DNA of 64,000 nt from positions 31,327,468-31,391,467 of the forward strand of contig CM032129.1 in the NCBI GenBank assembly GCA_018894105.1. Direction: 5' to 3'. A program made the translations under genes and the position numbers. Below the pieces are notes generated by a model. The model was given only the letters and a program-made list of their open reading frames with translations, was not told the DNA's origin and did no database searches. This document shows, in pieces, positions 23,420 through 34,404 of this stretch (position 1 is its first letter; every line of letters starts with the position of its first letter). Source of the stretch: Jacaranda mimosifolia (lineage: Eukaryota > Streptophyta > Magnoliopsida > Lamiales > Bignoniaceae).

Positions 23420-23605
23420 AGTTGTCTTTTTTTTTCATTTTTATTTATACATATGCACATTAGGAGTTCGTTCGGGCTCGAACTTCTAACCTTCCACATT
23501 ATGTATGAGACTTATGCAGTTGAACCATAGGCCACTAGACAAAAAAGAAAAAGAAAAAAGAAAAAAAAAAAAAAAAAAAGAAGCAGAATTAATTGGCAAT
23601 TACAT
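23420..23605 (-). mobile_element. probable second SINE
   Basis: The core 23455-23540 matches the SINE at 11374-11492 (TTCGTTCGGGCTCGAACTTC and the GAGACTTATGC region). Imperfect direct repeats (AAGCAGAATCAGTTG and AAGCAGAATTAATTG) flank it, with poly-A/purine tracts between. The ends are not sure. Confidence 0.5.
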
Positions 23606-23726
23606 TAATTTTCATATCAGATGAGATTGTGTTTGGATTTTGATTAGTTACAAGTTCTTTTATCAAATTTTCATGTTCCCTAATTTAAATTAGAAAAGTG
23701 AAAAGAAATTACCATAGTCCATCCAT

Positions 23727-24750
23727 CCACCTTTAAATTTCCCGTGTGACAATAAATTTTCTTAATTTTTTGTTTCTCTTTTCAAATTAATGATTCTCTT
23801 TGCTACAATGTAAAAGTGAACCTTTTCAAACTAATGAATTTTTATTTTATTGCTGATGATATTTTTTATTTTGTTAAGACAAAAGTTAATACTGAAAAAA
23901 TTAATTTTTAAGTTATTAATATTGACAATTAGTAATACATGTATAGTGATAAAAAGAATTATTACTATAATTTGTGATAAAAACCTTTATCTTTTATTAT
24001 CATTGATCATCAAAAATAATTTCTCAAACACTATTTTTATCATTATTAAATTTGTGAAAAGCATTAGAATGACAAACTAAAATTTTTATTAGTTAATATA
24101 CATAATTAGTGATAACTTTGGTATTTTTACTCACTATTTTGTTGATCACTAATTTTTCTTTTTCTTTTATAGTATTTTTGTTAAATTTTGAAATCTTCAT
24201 GTTTATCTTATTAATTCATATTATTAAATTGGTTCTTTGAAAAATTGACTAGATTTTCTTTTCCTTTTTTTTCTAGTTGTGAGATCAAAAATATGATTTT
24301 CATTTCATCAATTGTATTTTTTTCCTAAATTAAAAATAAATCATAATTTACCATGTAATTAACATGATCCGCTTAATTTGTGTTTCTATCTTGTTGGGAA
24401 CTTGAGAAGCATAAGCTAGCCGAAGTATAAGTCCAACAATAACTTTGCTCAAGCTTCATTACGACAGATTAACTCAATTAATTCGTTTGATTAACAAGTC
24501 AATGTTAAACACTCTAATCATTAAATCAAACAAGGGACGATTTAACTTAATTAAAACTTAGTTCCTTAATAGTAACAAAAGCCAGCCATGAGAGGAGCGG
24601 TCTGTTTACATGTGAAATTTCATATATGGAAAGTAGAAGAGGCCAACAGCTATTACTTGGAAAATGAATCAAAAAAAATTATTCGTTGCTACAGAATATT
24701 AATTACAGTAAAATCTAGAAAAATCCTACCACATTGTATCTATAAATATA
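23727..24750. repeat. block B, copy 3 (old MADS3 upstream region)
   Basis: This aligns with 13020-14140 and ends in the same CTATAAATATA. In MADS2 that string is followed at once by the leader; here it is followed by a 1362-bp insertion. No gene is seen. Confidence 0.8.
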
Positions 24751-26112
24751 GGGAAATTTTCATTTTAAGCCCTGTAAAATAAAAATGAGCCAAAAACATC
24801 CTTTATGAAAAAAAAAACAAAAAACAAATCTTCTTGTAATTTTAAAAAATATACATACTGTCTCCCCCTCATGATTTGCAGCATTTTAGCCTAATCTTAA
24901 TATAAAAATACTATATTTCCCTATTTATTTTATTTATTTTCAATTTTATTAAAAAAACTATTTTTAAATATATTTTTAATTTATTTATTTATTTTTTAAA
25001 TATATTTTTGTATATATTTCTTCTTCTCCATCGTACCAAATTCTTTATTTTTAAATTTAAAAACAATTTTTAATTTTTTTCATTTTTATCTTTCTAATTT
25101 ATTCTATTTTTCTCATTTATATATATTATATACAAATATATAATATACTATAAATTTAAATATAAAGTATATAATATAATATATTATAACTACATAATAT
25201 ATTTATGTATATATTTATATATAATAATATATTAATAAACATAAATAAATAAATATATTATATTTACATACGCCCATCCCCTACCCCACCTCACCTGCTA
25301 TGGCCGCTGCTCGCAGAGGCTGCCTGTCATGAACTCATCCCTTACAAACTACCGTGTTGCATTTAGCCCCTTGTTCGCCCCTTACAACACTAGCTAAGTC
25401 AGCCTCACCCTTTCCTCAGTTTTGTGTGTGCTAAGTGAGTTAGTCAACCATTTGAGAGAGAGGCTGAAAGAGGCTTTTATTACTTAGCTACTTCTTCTTA
25501 CTTGGTTCTTACTTGATTTCATTATAAATGAGCTCCTAACCTATTTATACTATTCTCCTCCCAAATGAATAGTAGAGATCGATTATATCCTATGGTCTAA
25601 ACTACAATTCCAAAACTTTCCCTATACTAGAAAATTCCAAAAACTATTCTAGAGTTTTCCAAAAACCTTCAGTTGTTCAAATTTCTTTAAGTATGTACAA
25701 GACTCCAAAATCTTCCAAGATCAGCATTAACTCTGCCACCTTGCTCCCTTGCACGTCTTCGGTTGGGACGTGACATGCAAAATTATATATATAATATGTA
25801 TAAATATATATATATATATGTATGTATATAAATATTTTATATATTTTTTATTTTTTTATAGATAAAAGTAATTTGAGCCATCAATTTATTTATTTTTTTA
25901 ATATATTCAGCTGTTGATGTTTAGAGGCAAAATTGATATTTTAATAATAAAAACTCTAGAATCAATTACACATATGGCGTGTGAATTACAATGCAGATAG
26001 AGAAAGGTAATTTGCTACCTTTTTAAAAGCATAAGAGGCACTGCTTAATTTCCCTTTTTTCCTTTTTATTTATTTTTTATTATAAACGGATCTTTTTGCC
26101 CTTTATTTGCCC
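24751..26112. mobile_element. MULE-like insertion in the MADS3 TATA box
   Basis: The 1362-bp insert is bounded by TATAAATATA at 24741-24750 and 26113-26122. MADS2 has this string once, so the target duplication is 10 bp (or 11 with the C), the size range of Mutator-like elements. The ends are GGGAAATTTTC and the complement of ATTTGCCC, only weakly inverted. The inside is AT-rich with a more balanced part at 25270-25790; no transposase is seen. Its right half is also upstream of MADS1. Confidence 0.75.
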
Positions 26113-26122
26113 TATAAATATA
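26113..26122 (+). promoter_or_regulatory. TATA box of MADS3, regenerated by target duplication
   Basis: TATAAATATA lies 47-56 bp before the ATG, at the same distance as in MADS2. The more distant copy at 24741 is cut off by the insertion. Sequence upstream of this TATA is now transposon DNA. Confidence 0.65.
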
Positions 26123-26168
26123 TATCTCCACTTCCTTAATTTCTTTCAGACAGCCTAAGTTTTCAGCC

Positions 26169-26980
26169 ATGGAAAACGCGGAGTGCAAGAAAACGTTGGG
26201 CCGACGGAAAATCGAAATCAAGAAAATCGAGAAGAAACCCAGTTTGCAAGTCACCTTCAGCAAACGCCGTCAAGGGCTGTTCAGAAAAGCCAGCGAACTG
26301 GGCATTCTCTGCGGTGCAGAAATCGCGATTCTCGTACAGTCACCGGCGGACAAGATTTTCACGTTCGGTCACCCGTCTGTGGAATCGGTTCTGGACCGTT
26401 TCCAAACGGGGGAAATTCTGAGTACGAGTTCTCGCCCGCTTAGTACTGTCCTTAGAGGAGACAGTAAAAGTAAGTACGAGGATGCTATCCGAAGACTGGA
26501 GGGAGAAAAGGAGACGGAAAAGAGAATGAAGGAAAAGGAGACGGATAAGTTCTGGTGGGACGAAGTGGAGAACTTCGAGAGCATGGAATTGCATGAACTG
26601 GAGGAATACGTGGAAGCATTGGAGGGGTTGAGGGATAGTGTTTTTCAACGACTGGAGGAGATGCAGAAACTGAAATTAATGGAGGATTCCTCGAACTTGA
26701 TGGGTCTACCAAATCAAGATTTTGATGTAAGTATTTTGTTTCATTTTATTTTTCTTTTTCTTGTTTCTTAATTTTTGGTTATATCGGTATTCAGTATAAT
26801 TGCATGGTACTGTAGGAAGGCCATAGTTGGATTGATCAAGAAGTGAGAATGGAGGATCTGGGAACAATGGAGAAAGACATTACTGGTTCGGGTTCCTCAT
26901 CAGATCATCCAACTGATCTGGGTTTTGAGGGTTTTGAGGATTTTTCTTATTTGGTATATCCAACGGCTTTCTATGTATAA
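26169..26980 (+). CDS. type I (M-alpha, AGL62-like) MADS-box gene 3
   Basis: Exon 1 is 26169-26726 (186 codons) and exon 2 is 26816-26980, with an 89-bp intron, giving 240 residues. It is nearly the same protein as MADS2: MADS domain 8-67 with [39 protein letters not shown] at 128-147, and a similar acidic C-terminus with a short GFEGFED duplication. The small intron and all conserved residues are kept, so it looks functional. Its promoter differs from MADS2 because a MULE-like element replaced everything above the TATA box. Role (gametophyte or endosperm transcription factor) is by family only. Confidence 0.93.
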
Positions 26981-27754
26981 TTTACCTTTGAGTCTTTTCT
27001 TGGAGACCAGTTTTCATATTTAGGTTTTCCAGTGAGTTTTAATTACTTAGGTTAATGAACATTTTTGCTAGGGTTTGTTATAACCAAGAATAGACCTGTT
27101 GGGTTGGATATATATATGGATATGTTGATTTGCGTTTCCCTTTGTCTTACATGTTGGATGTTTGGTTTTGTACTTTTACGTTATATTTGGTTCAAAGATC
27201 TTGGTAAAAAAATAAAATAAAATGTTAAGATTAAAAAATATTTTTCGATTGTTTGGTTGATAAGGAAACACTAAAGAAGAGAAAATTTGAGGGAAATAAT
27301 AGTATTTTTGAGGAAGACAAAAAAAATTCATTATTTCGGGAAAAACTTATTTGACTATGTTTTGTTCTCTAAGTCTTAACACATTCATCAGTCCCTCTTC
27401 TTTCTATTTTTTTTCTTTATTGTTTTTTTTTTTTTGACAACCAACCAAACTTGAAATTTTGTATATCTTTGATTTCATTTTTCTCTCTCGTAACATCTTT
27501 CTTTCATTGTCAAAATTCTTGAACCAAATATAATGTTACTAAAATGAGAGAAAAAGGAAAAAATTCAAAGAATAAAGCACAATGTATACTTTCATTAGAA
27601 ATAAAGATATTTCACTTTATATTTTCTTTTTTAAAATATACACCAAAAGTTTACTAGGGCTCTAACTGCGTCCTTACACTTACAGTTGCAAAATGATGCC
27701 ATTGAAATAATTGGTTACCAGCTAATATTTTCTTTCTTAAATTTCAAAAATCTA
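26981..27754. repeat. block C, copy 3 (MADS3 3' flank)
   Basis: This matches 14995-15764 closely, including the end at CTA before a MITE. No gene. Confidence 0.8.
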
Positions 27755-28098
27755 GGTTATGTTTGGTTATGTTTTTTGTTTAATTTTATTATGTGTTTTG
27801 AGATAATGAATTATTGAAAATTTTGAAAGTTATTTTTTGATATGTTTGTTTATATTTTGGGGGAGACATTTTTTACTCTGACAATCAAAATCAATGCTTT
27901 TTTGTTAGGTTTTTAAGGTGAAAATGAAAGTGAGTAATTACTTTAATGTTAGAATAATAAAATATATATATATATAATGTATAATAATATATGTATGTCT
28001 ATATTAGAGAATGTGTGTTTTGAAAGAAAAATAAGGATATAGTTGATTACATTTCCCCAAAACAATATTGTTCTAAAAAAATATAAACAAACAAAGCC
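27755..28098. mobile_element. MITE with CTA target duplication
   Basis: The ends are GGTTATGTTTGGTTATG and the complement of AAACAAACAAAGCC. CTA lies at 27752-27754 and 28099-28101. It occupies the same site as the MITE 15765-16191. Confidence 0.75.
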
Positions 28099-28101
28099 CT
28101 A

Positions 28102-30200
28102 ACATCTTGATGACAAATAAGATTTCTATATAAGTCGAAAATTTTCGTTTCCAGAGCCCAATTCCATGTTTGAAGTTTGGGTTTCTGTCGGTTTTTACAG
28201 CCCAATTCTTTGGCTGAAAACTGAAATTTTAGTTTGGTTCTGTCGAATTGGACCTTGTGTAATTTGGGTCTTATTTGGTTTCATTTTCTTAAGAGTTAAA
28301 GACATTTTTCAGCCAGAGGAATGAAATCAAATAAGCAGATTCTTAGGGCATTATCCAACATATCCACAAAACATTTTCAAAATATCTTTATTTTCATTCC
28401 TTAATAAGAACATAATCGTTACACGCATATAAGTATATCTTGTCAAATACATACATAAAAATGTTATGTAAAATTAAATATTCATCCTACTAACCATATA
28501 AAATAATATTAATTTGATATCCAAATTCTTTCCTTTCAAAATAAAAACAAATACAATTAATTTTCTTTGTCAAAATAATTTCCAATAATTCTTGAGGAGA
28601 AAAACAAACACTCATTCCATTCTCAATCGTTTTTTAAAAGATCTATTCTGTCAAGATATTTCGCTCAGACTACTAGATATAGAACCAAACGAAGCCTTGA
28701 AGTATTACGAAAAATAAAAATAAAAAACATGCCTTAATTTCCCCTCACTTTGAAACTTACGTCAGCTATTATCCTATTTGAAAATTTTCACCGGTCGGCA
28801 GAAAAAAGCGAAAGAAGTAAAAAGAAGTAAAAGGACCCAGGCCCTGAAGTGAGGAGCAGAAACCGGGACCACCGGTTCACCACCCAAAACGAGTCAAAGA
28901 TCTGACACAACATACGCAACACAAATATGGTTAGACCACCACCCCACCCCGTCCGGTCCGGTCCGGTCCAGTACCGAATGCAACGTACACAGACACCAAG
29001 TAATGAATCACCCGTCCACGTGGGTGCCTGACAACATTTACCCACTGCTATTGACCTTCCTGAAAGAATTAAAGAAATAAACAGTACTTATACCAGTATG
29101 CCAGTATAGTACTATAGTATCCCGTACTTTTTTCACTTAATTTTTTTAATATTAAACTCTCTGTATAAATATTAAATTATTAAATACCAAAACAAGAATG
29201 CTGTCCGTCTTCGACAGCAACATAATCCAGTGTGGATACAAAATGGAGCCATATACAGACTACGAGTGTACAAAAAAGATACATTATTTTAACCGACTAA
29301 AGAAATGTGAGAAAAGGAGGAGGCGCCGAACACCCGGGGGGGGGGGGGGGGGGGGGTTGGGTTCGGCTTGTAGAGCATACGTAAGAGTAGATTAGATGTA
29401 GGCACCTGACAAAAGCCCACGCCACCTATCCTCGCCGCTACACGTCTTATGAGACGGTGACTAACTGAACTCTAAAAATAAACGCTCAAGGTTGAGTTAG
29501 GTTTAAAATTTATTTTTCAATATGGTATCAAAATCATCATTTTTTATGTTGGGTTATATAATATTGTTGGGTATTTATTTGTTATTACATGCTTCAAATG
29601 TTTGATTTTGGACATGCGGGATGTGTTAGTATATCATATCGGTAAAATAAATAAATTGTAATTTCTATATATAATTTTAAATAATTTTCACCACTTCAAT
29701 TACTTTTTGTAGATAAGTTAGGTATAAAATTCATTTTTCAACATTCTACTAGCCTCTCCGTCAACCCCAAACACACTTCTTTTTAAAATGAAAATTCATT
29801 ATGCTTCAAATTTATTTTTCTTATATTTATAGTCCTAAATAATTATAACCATGTGTATAACACATTATACAAATCATTGTTCCCCTATAATGTCTCCGTA
29901 AAATACTTGACACGATTAGACTAGAGCAATCAAAATCAAATAATCAATAAATCAAAGTGGTGTAGGCACACGCCAAGACCTGATCTCGAGTCGCACACAA
30001 TAACAGCCCTACCCGCAGTTCTTTATTTGAGGAGCTCATCGTGCCGTCTAGCCGACGATTACGGGTGGAATCAGTGGGGCCAACCACTTTTGCACACTGC
30101 TTCATATCTAAGAGTAATGCTCTATTTTATTTTTCAGTATTTGGATAGTAAAAAAATTAGCCAATGAATATTATCTAAAAAAAAAAAGAAAATTACTGCG
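28102..30200. other. intergenic between MADS3 and ERF2
   Basis: No gene is supported. A small inverted repeat lies at about 28268-28339 (CTTATTTGGTTTCATT and its near complement). A GTCCG repeat occurs near 28950-28970 and a run of 21 G at 29336-29356. The short open frames around 28788-29395 look accidental. This part has no counterpart in module 1, where the ERF lies only about 0.5 kb from the MADS gene. Confidence 0.5.
29336..29356 (+). repeat. run of 21 G
   Basis: A perfect G homopolymer preceded by CACCC. It may form G-quadruplex structure or be a sequencing or assembly weak spot. Confidence 0.8.
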
Positions 30201-30202
30201 AT

Positions 30203-30312
30203 GATATATATATATATATATTATGCCTCTTCACATATCTTCATATCAACTCTCTCTCTCGCCTAATCCACTTTCTCTCTCTCTCTGTATCCCCCCTTCT
30301 CGAGTCTCGTCC
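30203..30312 (+). promoter_or_regulatory. ERF2 TATA-like (AT)n and CT-rich leader
   Basis: GATATATATATATATATAT followed by ATTATGCC lies about 100 bp before the ERF2 start and is followed by CTCTCTCT-rich leader sequence. The region is conserved upstream of ERF1 (10540-10638). An in-frame ATG at 30223 has no in-frame partner in ERF1, so it is probably not the start. Confidence 0.5.
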
Positions 30313-30738
30313 ATGGCTTCAACGCGCGAGGGCCATTACCGGGGAGTGAGGAAGCGTCCATGGGGCCGTTACGCCGCCGAAATACGTGACCCATGGAAGA
30401 AAACTCGTGTTTGGTTGGGCACTTTCGACACCCCCGAGGAAGCCGCATTAGCATACGACGGCGCCGCCAGGTCGCTCCGCGGCGCCAAAGCAAAGACCAA
30501 CTTTCCGACGCCTCCTCCGGGCTTATCATTGGACCTCAACCTCCCGTCCGGCAGACCCATGGTCAACAACTTCCTCCACACCGGGCTGGTGCCTCCGGGT
30601 ACCGGCGGAGGACACACATTAATGGCCCTGGCCGGAGGGATTCCGGCAACAGACGGAAACTCGCCGGCGAAGTATTTTGGGACCGGGAGACGCGAGTTAC
30701 CCATAGACTTGAACGAGCCTCCACCTTTGTCGATGTAG
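30313..30738 (+). CDS. small class II ERF repressor gene 2
   Basis: This is an intronless gene for 141 residues. The AP2/ERF domain is at 8-65 with [19 protein letters not shown] and [18 protein letters not shown], ending in KAKTNFP. An EAR motif LSLDLNLP is at 71-78 and a second one, LPIDLNEPP, at 129-137. The domain order fits group VIII (class II) ERFs, which bind GCC-box DNA and repress through TOPLESS-type partners. It is much shorter than most members (about 200 or more residues), and EAR motifs at both ends of the tail are unusual. All key AP2 residues are present, so it should bind DNA. The start at 30313 matches ERF1 in sequence and context. Confidence 0.93.
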   Translation: MASTREGHYRGVRKRPWGRYAAEIRDPWKKTRVWLGTFDTPEEAALAYDGAARSLRGAKAKTNFPTPPPGLSLDLNLPSGRPMVNNFLHTGLVPPGTGGGHTLMALAGGIPATDGNSPAKYFGTGRRELPIDLNEPPPLSM

Positions 30739-30769
30739 GCATTCTTATGTTTTTAACTTTTTTTCGTTG

Positions 30770-31900
30770 TAACTTTCGTTTGAGATATGTTTTTATAATT
30801 ACTGTAAATATTTGTTTTTTGAAGTTCGAAGTTATCTGTTTGGAGTGGTATTAATCTTTTTTATTATATTGGACGTCTCGTATTTGATTTGAATGAATGA
30901 CTTTTTTTTTTTTAAAAGGTTAGAGTTATTCTTTTATTTTCCTTCGTGTTATTGGATTAATATTCTAGAAGGAATTAAGTGGATCGTTCAGTTTTAGCAA
31001 CCGTTGAGGTTGTCCCACTAATCCAAAATTACCATTATGGTAATTAGTAATTAATTATTGCTAAATAATAATGTTCTCACGCGCTAAGTGCACGAGAAAT
31101 CAAGCTTGTAGGTGTGATTGCGAGTGATTACAACTTTCAATTTGTAATCTTCTTAATATCAATTATTGAAAATTAAGCATATAACATCAAGTTATAATCT
31201 TGGAAAAATCGCCACTTGTAAGGATTATATTGAGATAGATTGTCACGAATAATTGTGACTGTTTTGCAAGAATACGATTCGTGTGAAAGCGAAAAACTCA
31301 TTGTAGTTGCATTTCTTGGGATACATTGGGAATGTATGGTTATATTTTGTAAGTGATTATAATATATATTTTGGGGAAATAAATTTTGGGTATGGGCTTC
31401 GGAAATATGATATATGTTTGCTTATGTTTTAGGAATTAGTTAAAAAATTTGTTTGAAAAATATTGGTATGTTTCTTTATATTTTGGGGAAGATATTTTTT
31501 ATTGTAACAGTAAAATTAATACTTTTTATTGAATTTTTGAGATAAAAATAAAATTAAATATTTTTTTATTATAAAAATAAAAATATATATATGTATGTGT
31601 ATTTTTTTTGGGGGGGGGGGGGGGGGGGGTGGGGGGAATAAAAAATAAAAAAAGATATTTTGAAAAGATTAATTTCAATATTTTAAAGAAAAAATAAATA
31701 TATATTTAATTATATTTTAATAAAATAAAATTATTTTGCCAAAACATATTGAGACACTCCCATTATTTTTGTTGAAGGCTATAAAGGTCGATGGTCTCGA
31801 ATTTGGTGTACGTTGTAATTGAGAAAATGGATAAAAGGTAGGAGAGAGAATTGAAGATACATCAGTTATTAAGTCTACGGTCGCTTCTTGTTTGGGATGC
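30770..31900. repeat. segmental duplication block D, copy 2 (ERF2 3' flank)
   Basis: This aligns with 11130-12637. It lacks the SINE and the 190-bp MITE of the other copy. It contains the shared MITE (31328-31761) with a long G tract inside. No gene. Confidence 0.8.
31328..31761. mobile_element. MITE, GGGAATGT family, with G tract
   Basis: The ends are GGGAATGTATGGTTATATTT and the complement of GAGACACTCCC, with ATT on both sides (31325-31327, 31762-31764). A run of 20 G (31610-31629), then T and six G, lies inside and is absent from the sister MITE at 11981-12407. Confidence 0.75.
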
Positions 31901-31932
31901 CTTTTGCCGACTTTCAAGCAGTAGTTCTTTTA

Positions 31933-32279
31933 GTGCTCGTTTGGTTTTGTTTTCAAAGTTCTTTTTTATTTTCTCCTCAAAATAAATATAAAAAATTATC
32001 AATTTCTTTTTTATTTTTATAGATATTTTTATTTTCAGCATATTTTTTCAAATACATTATTACATTTTTTCTATTTTCTTCTACTAATATATGTACAATT
32101 TTTAATAAAAATACTATATTTTTGAAATACAACTCATTTTTAATCCTACATAATCATTATATTTTAAATAAAATCTCCAAACAATATTTTATTTTTAAAA
32201 CACATTTATAACTAACTTTTCACTATTTATTTTCACTAAAAAAACAAAAATCCCTCCTAAAAACAAATCCAAACGGCCC
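31933..32279. mobile_element. Tourist-type MITE
   Basis: The 347-bp element has ends GTGCTCGTTTGGTTTTG and the complement of CAAATCCAAACGGCCC, and TTA at 31930-31932 and 32280-32282. Confidence 0.85.
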
Positions 32280-32282
32280 TTA

Positions 32283-34047
32283 ACCTTTCTCCAGTCTCCG
32301 CGGACTCTGTCGGCTATAACCCGGTTAATTTGACTAAATCATTGGCCTTCAAATATTACTCATAGTGTCCTACATTATCGTAAAGGATGGTACACTTTTT
32401 CCTTCTTTTACTCTTTCCATTTCCCATTGTTAAAGTACGTGTGGAATTTACTAGTTTAATTTTATTATTGATCATATTTTTGTTCTAATCAAAAGTTAAA
32501 AATCATAAAAATGGAAATATGGGATGGGGAGAAAAAGTATTTGGTAGCTTATTTGGGACGTCATTCAATTTACTTGAGCTAGTCTATTTCTTACTTTAAT
32601 AGGTCGGGTGATTTGAGTCGACTATGTCAAAGTAACAGGAAGATATCAAATTAACTTGAAATCAAAATAAATATTAGACTTCATTCCGGTTAATTTGAAG
32701 GCACTATTTAGGTTGGTTTGTATAGACAAGTTTATGTACAAGAACAAAACCTGATTTCTCGTGCTTCAGTCAATCAATCCATGTTTTCATTCAAATTGAG
32801 TCTCAAGTTTGATTTAATCCCAAAATGACCTCAGGAGCTTAAGTTAGTTTATGGCTGAAATGAAGAAAATAAATATTTAGGAACTCAAACTCGAACTCAA
32901 GTATGATGCCCTCCATAACATGATATGTTATTTTGCAAGTTCTCCCTTTGTATAGATAGTAAAATATTCCTTTATGTATGATTTCAAGTGGCATCATCTC
33001 ATCCATTAAGTCTAATGGTGACCAACGGCTCAAAGACTAGGTCTTTGGCTCGGGTCAGTTCGATACATGTTGGGACCTTAATAAAAAGACGTGAATCTCT
33101 ATCTTGTTCAGGCATTTTCATAATTTCTAGGGATAAAATGGTTCTTTTATTGAAAAAATGAGGATACCTCGTCAATTATATATTTATCTCTTAATCTGTC
33201 ACAATTAATATTGTCAACGAGTCGATTATGCTATACAGAAAATGTTGAAATAATGTGGTTGTATGAAAAATAATGCCACCATATTATAATTTATTGTTGA
33301 AGTCATAATCATTATTAATTTAATTGAGGGTGATACATAGCATGCACCTTCCAAATACCAATAAGCTAAATTTGTATATTTTAAATTATTAACAGCCATC
33401 ACAATGACTGAAAGTGACCGAAGACTACCATCAATCATTCGATAGTTAATAAAATATATTAGTTTTATTCAAATTTATGTAAGTAAATTATAATCAATAT
33501 TTATAATAAACTAAAGTATAATTCAAATATCGAACTCATACACTTTCTCTCAATATACCCAATAAAGAGAATAGTCATAAAAAGTTAAAAATCATTGGTT
33601 CATTACCAGATTAAAGAAAAACATTCAAAAATCATTGAAATAATTAAATTTATCTTATGAAAAAGAGAAATTTTTGAGTAAATGGTAGGGATGTAAATTT
33701 TATTAAATATATAAAATAAATAAAAGAGCAATTTTTGATATATTTAAAATTCAATATCATAATTTTTACACTCTTTTTATAATATTATATATCATCGAGG
33801 TGTCAACATTTATATAACTTATACTTCACGCCTTACAACTAAACTTATTAATTAATGAATACAAAAGATGATATTTATTTTATATTAATTGAAAAAATAG
33901 TACCTAAATATCGTACATGTTTTAGGGGAATAAATCAATTTTACTGATTTCAAATTAGTTAAAAATGATACTCACAAGAATTTTTGGACAAGAATCAAAA
34001 TATTAGTTAATATCACATCAAAAAAGAATAAATATCTTTATTTATGT
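32283..34047. other. intergenic, nothing recognised
   Basis: AT-rich with many stops. I see no gene, repeat pair or clear element in it. Confidence 0.5.
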
Positions 34048-34050
34048 TAG

Positions 34051-34401
34051 GCCTGTTTGTTTTTATTTTTTGGACTCATTTTCATTTTTTGTTAAAAATG
34101 AAAACAGATAGCCATCAACTTCCCCTCATTTTAACATACATTTTCATTCTCAAAATATTATTCTAAACAAACTCTTACATATTTTCTCCATTTTTACTTT
34201 TCATTTTCTCTTGCTCATATTTACACGACTTTTAATACAAAATATTATATTTTTCAAATGCAACTTATTTTCAATCCTATATAATCATTATATTTTAAAC
34301 AAAATATTCCAACAATATTTTATTTTTAAAAAATACTTTTATCACTATTCTTTTTCACTAAAAAAATGAAAATACCTTAGAAATCAAATCCAAAGGGCCT
34401 C
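34051..34401. mobile_element. Tourist-type MITE
   Basis: The 351-bp element has ends GGCCTGTTTGTTTTTATTTT and the complement of CAAATCCAAAGGGCCTC, and TTA at 34048-34050 and 34402-34404. Confidence 0.85.
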
Positions 34402-34404
34402 TTA

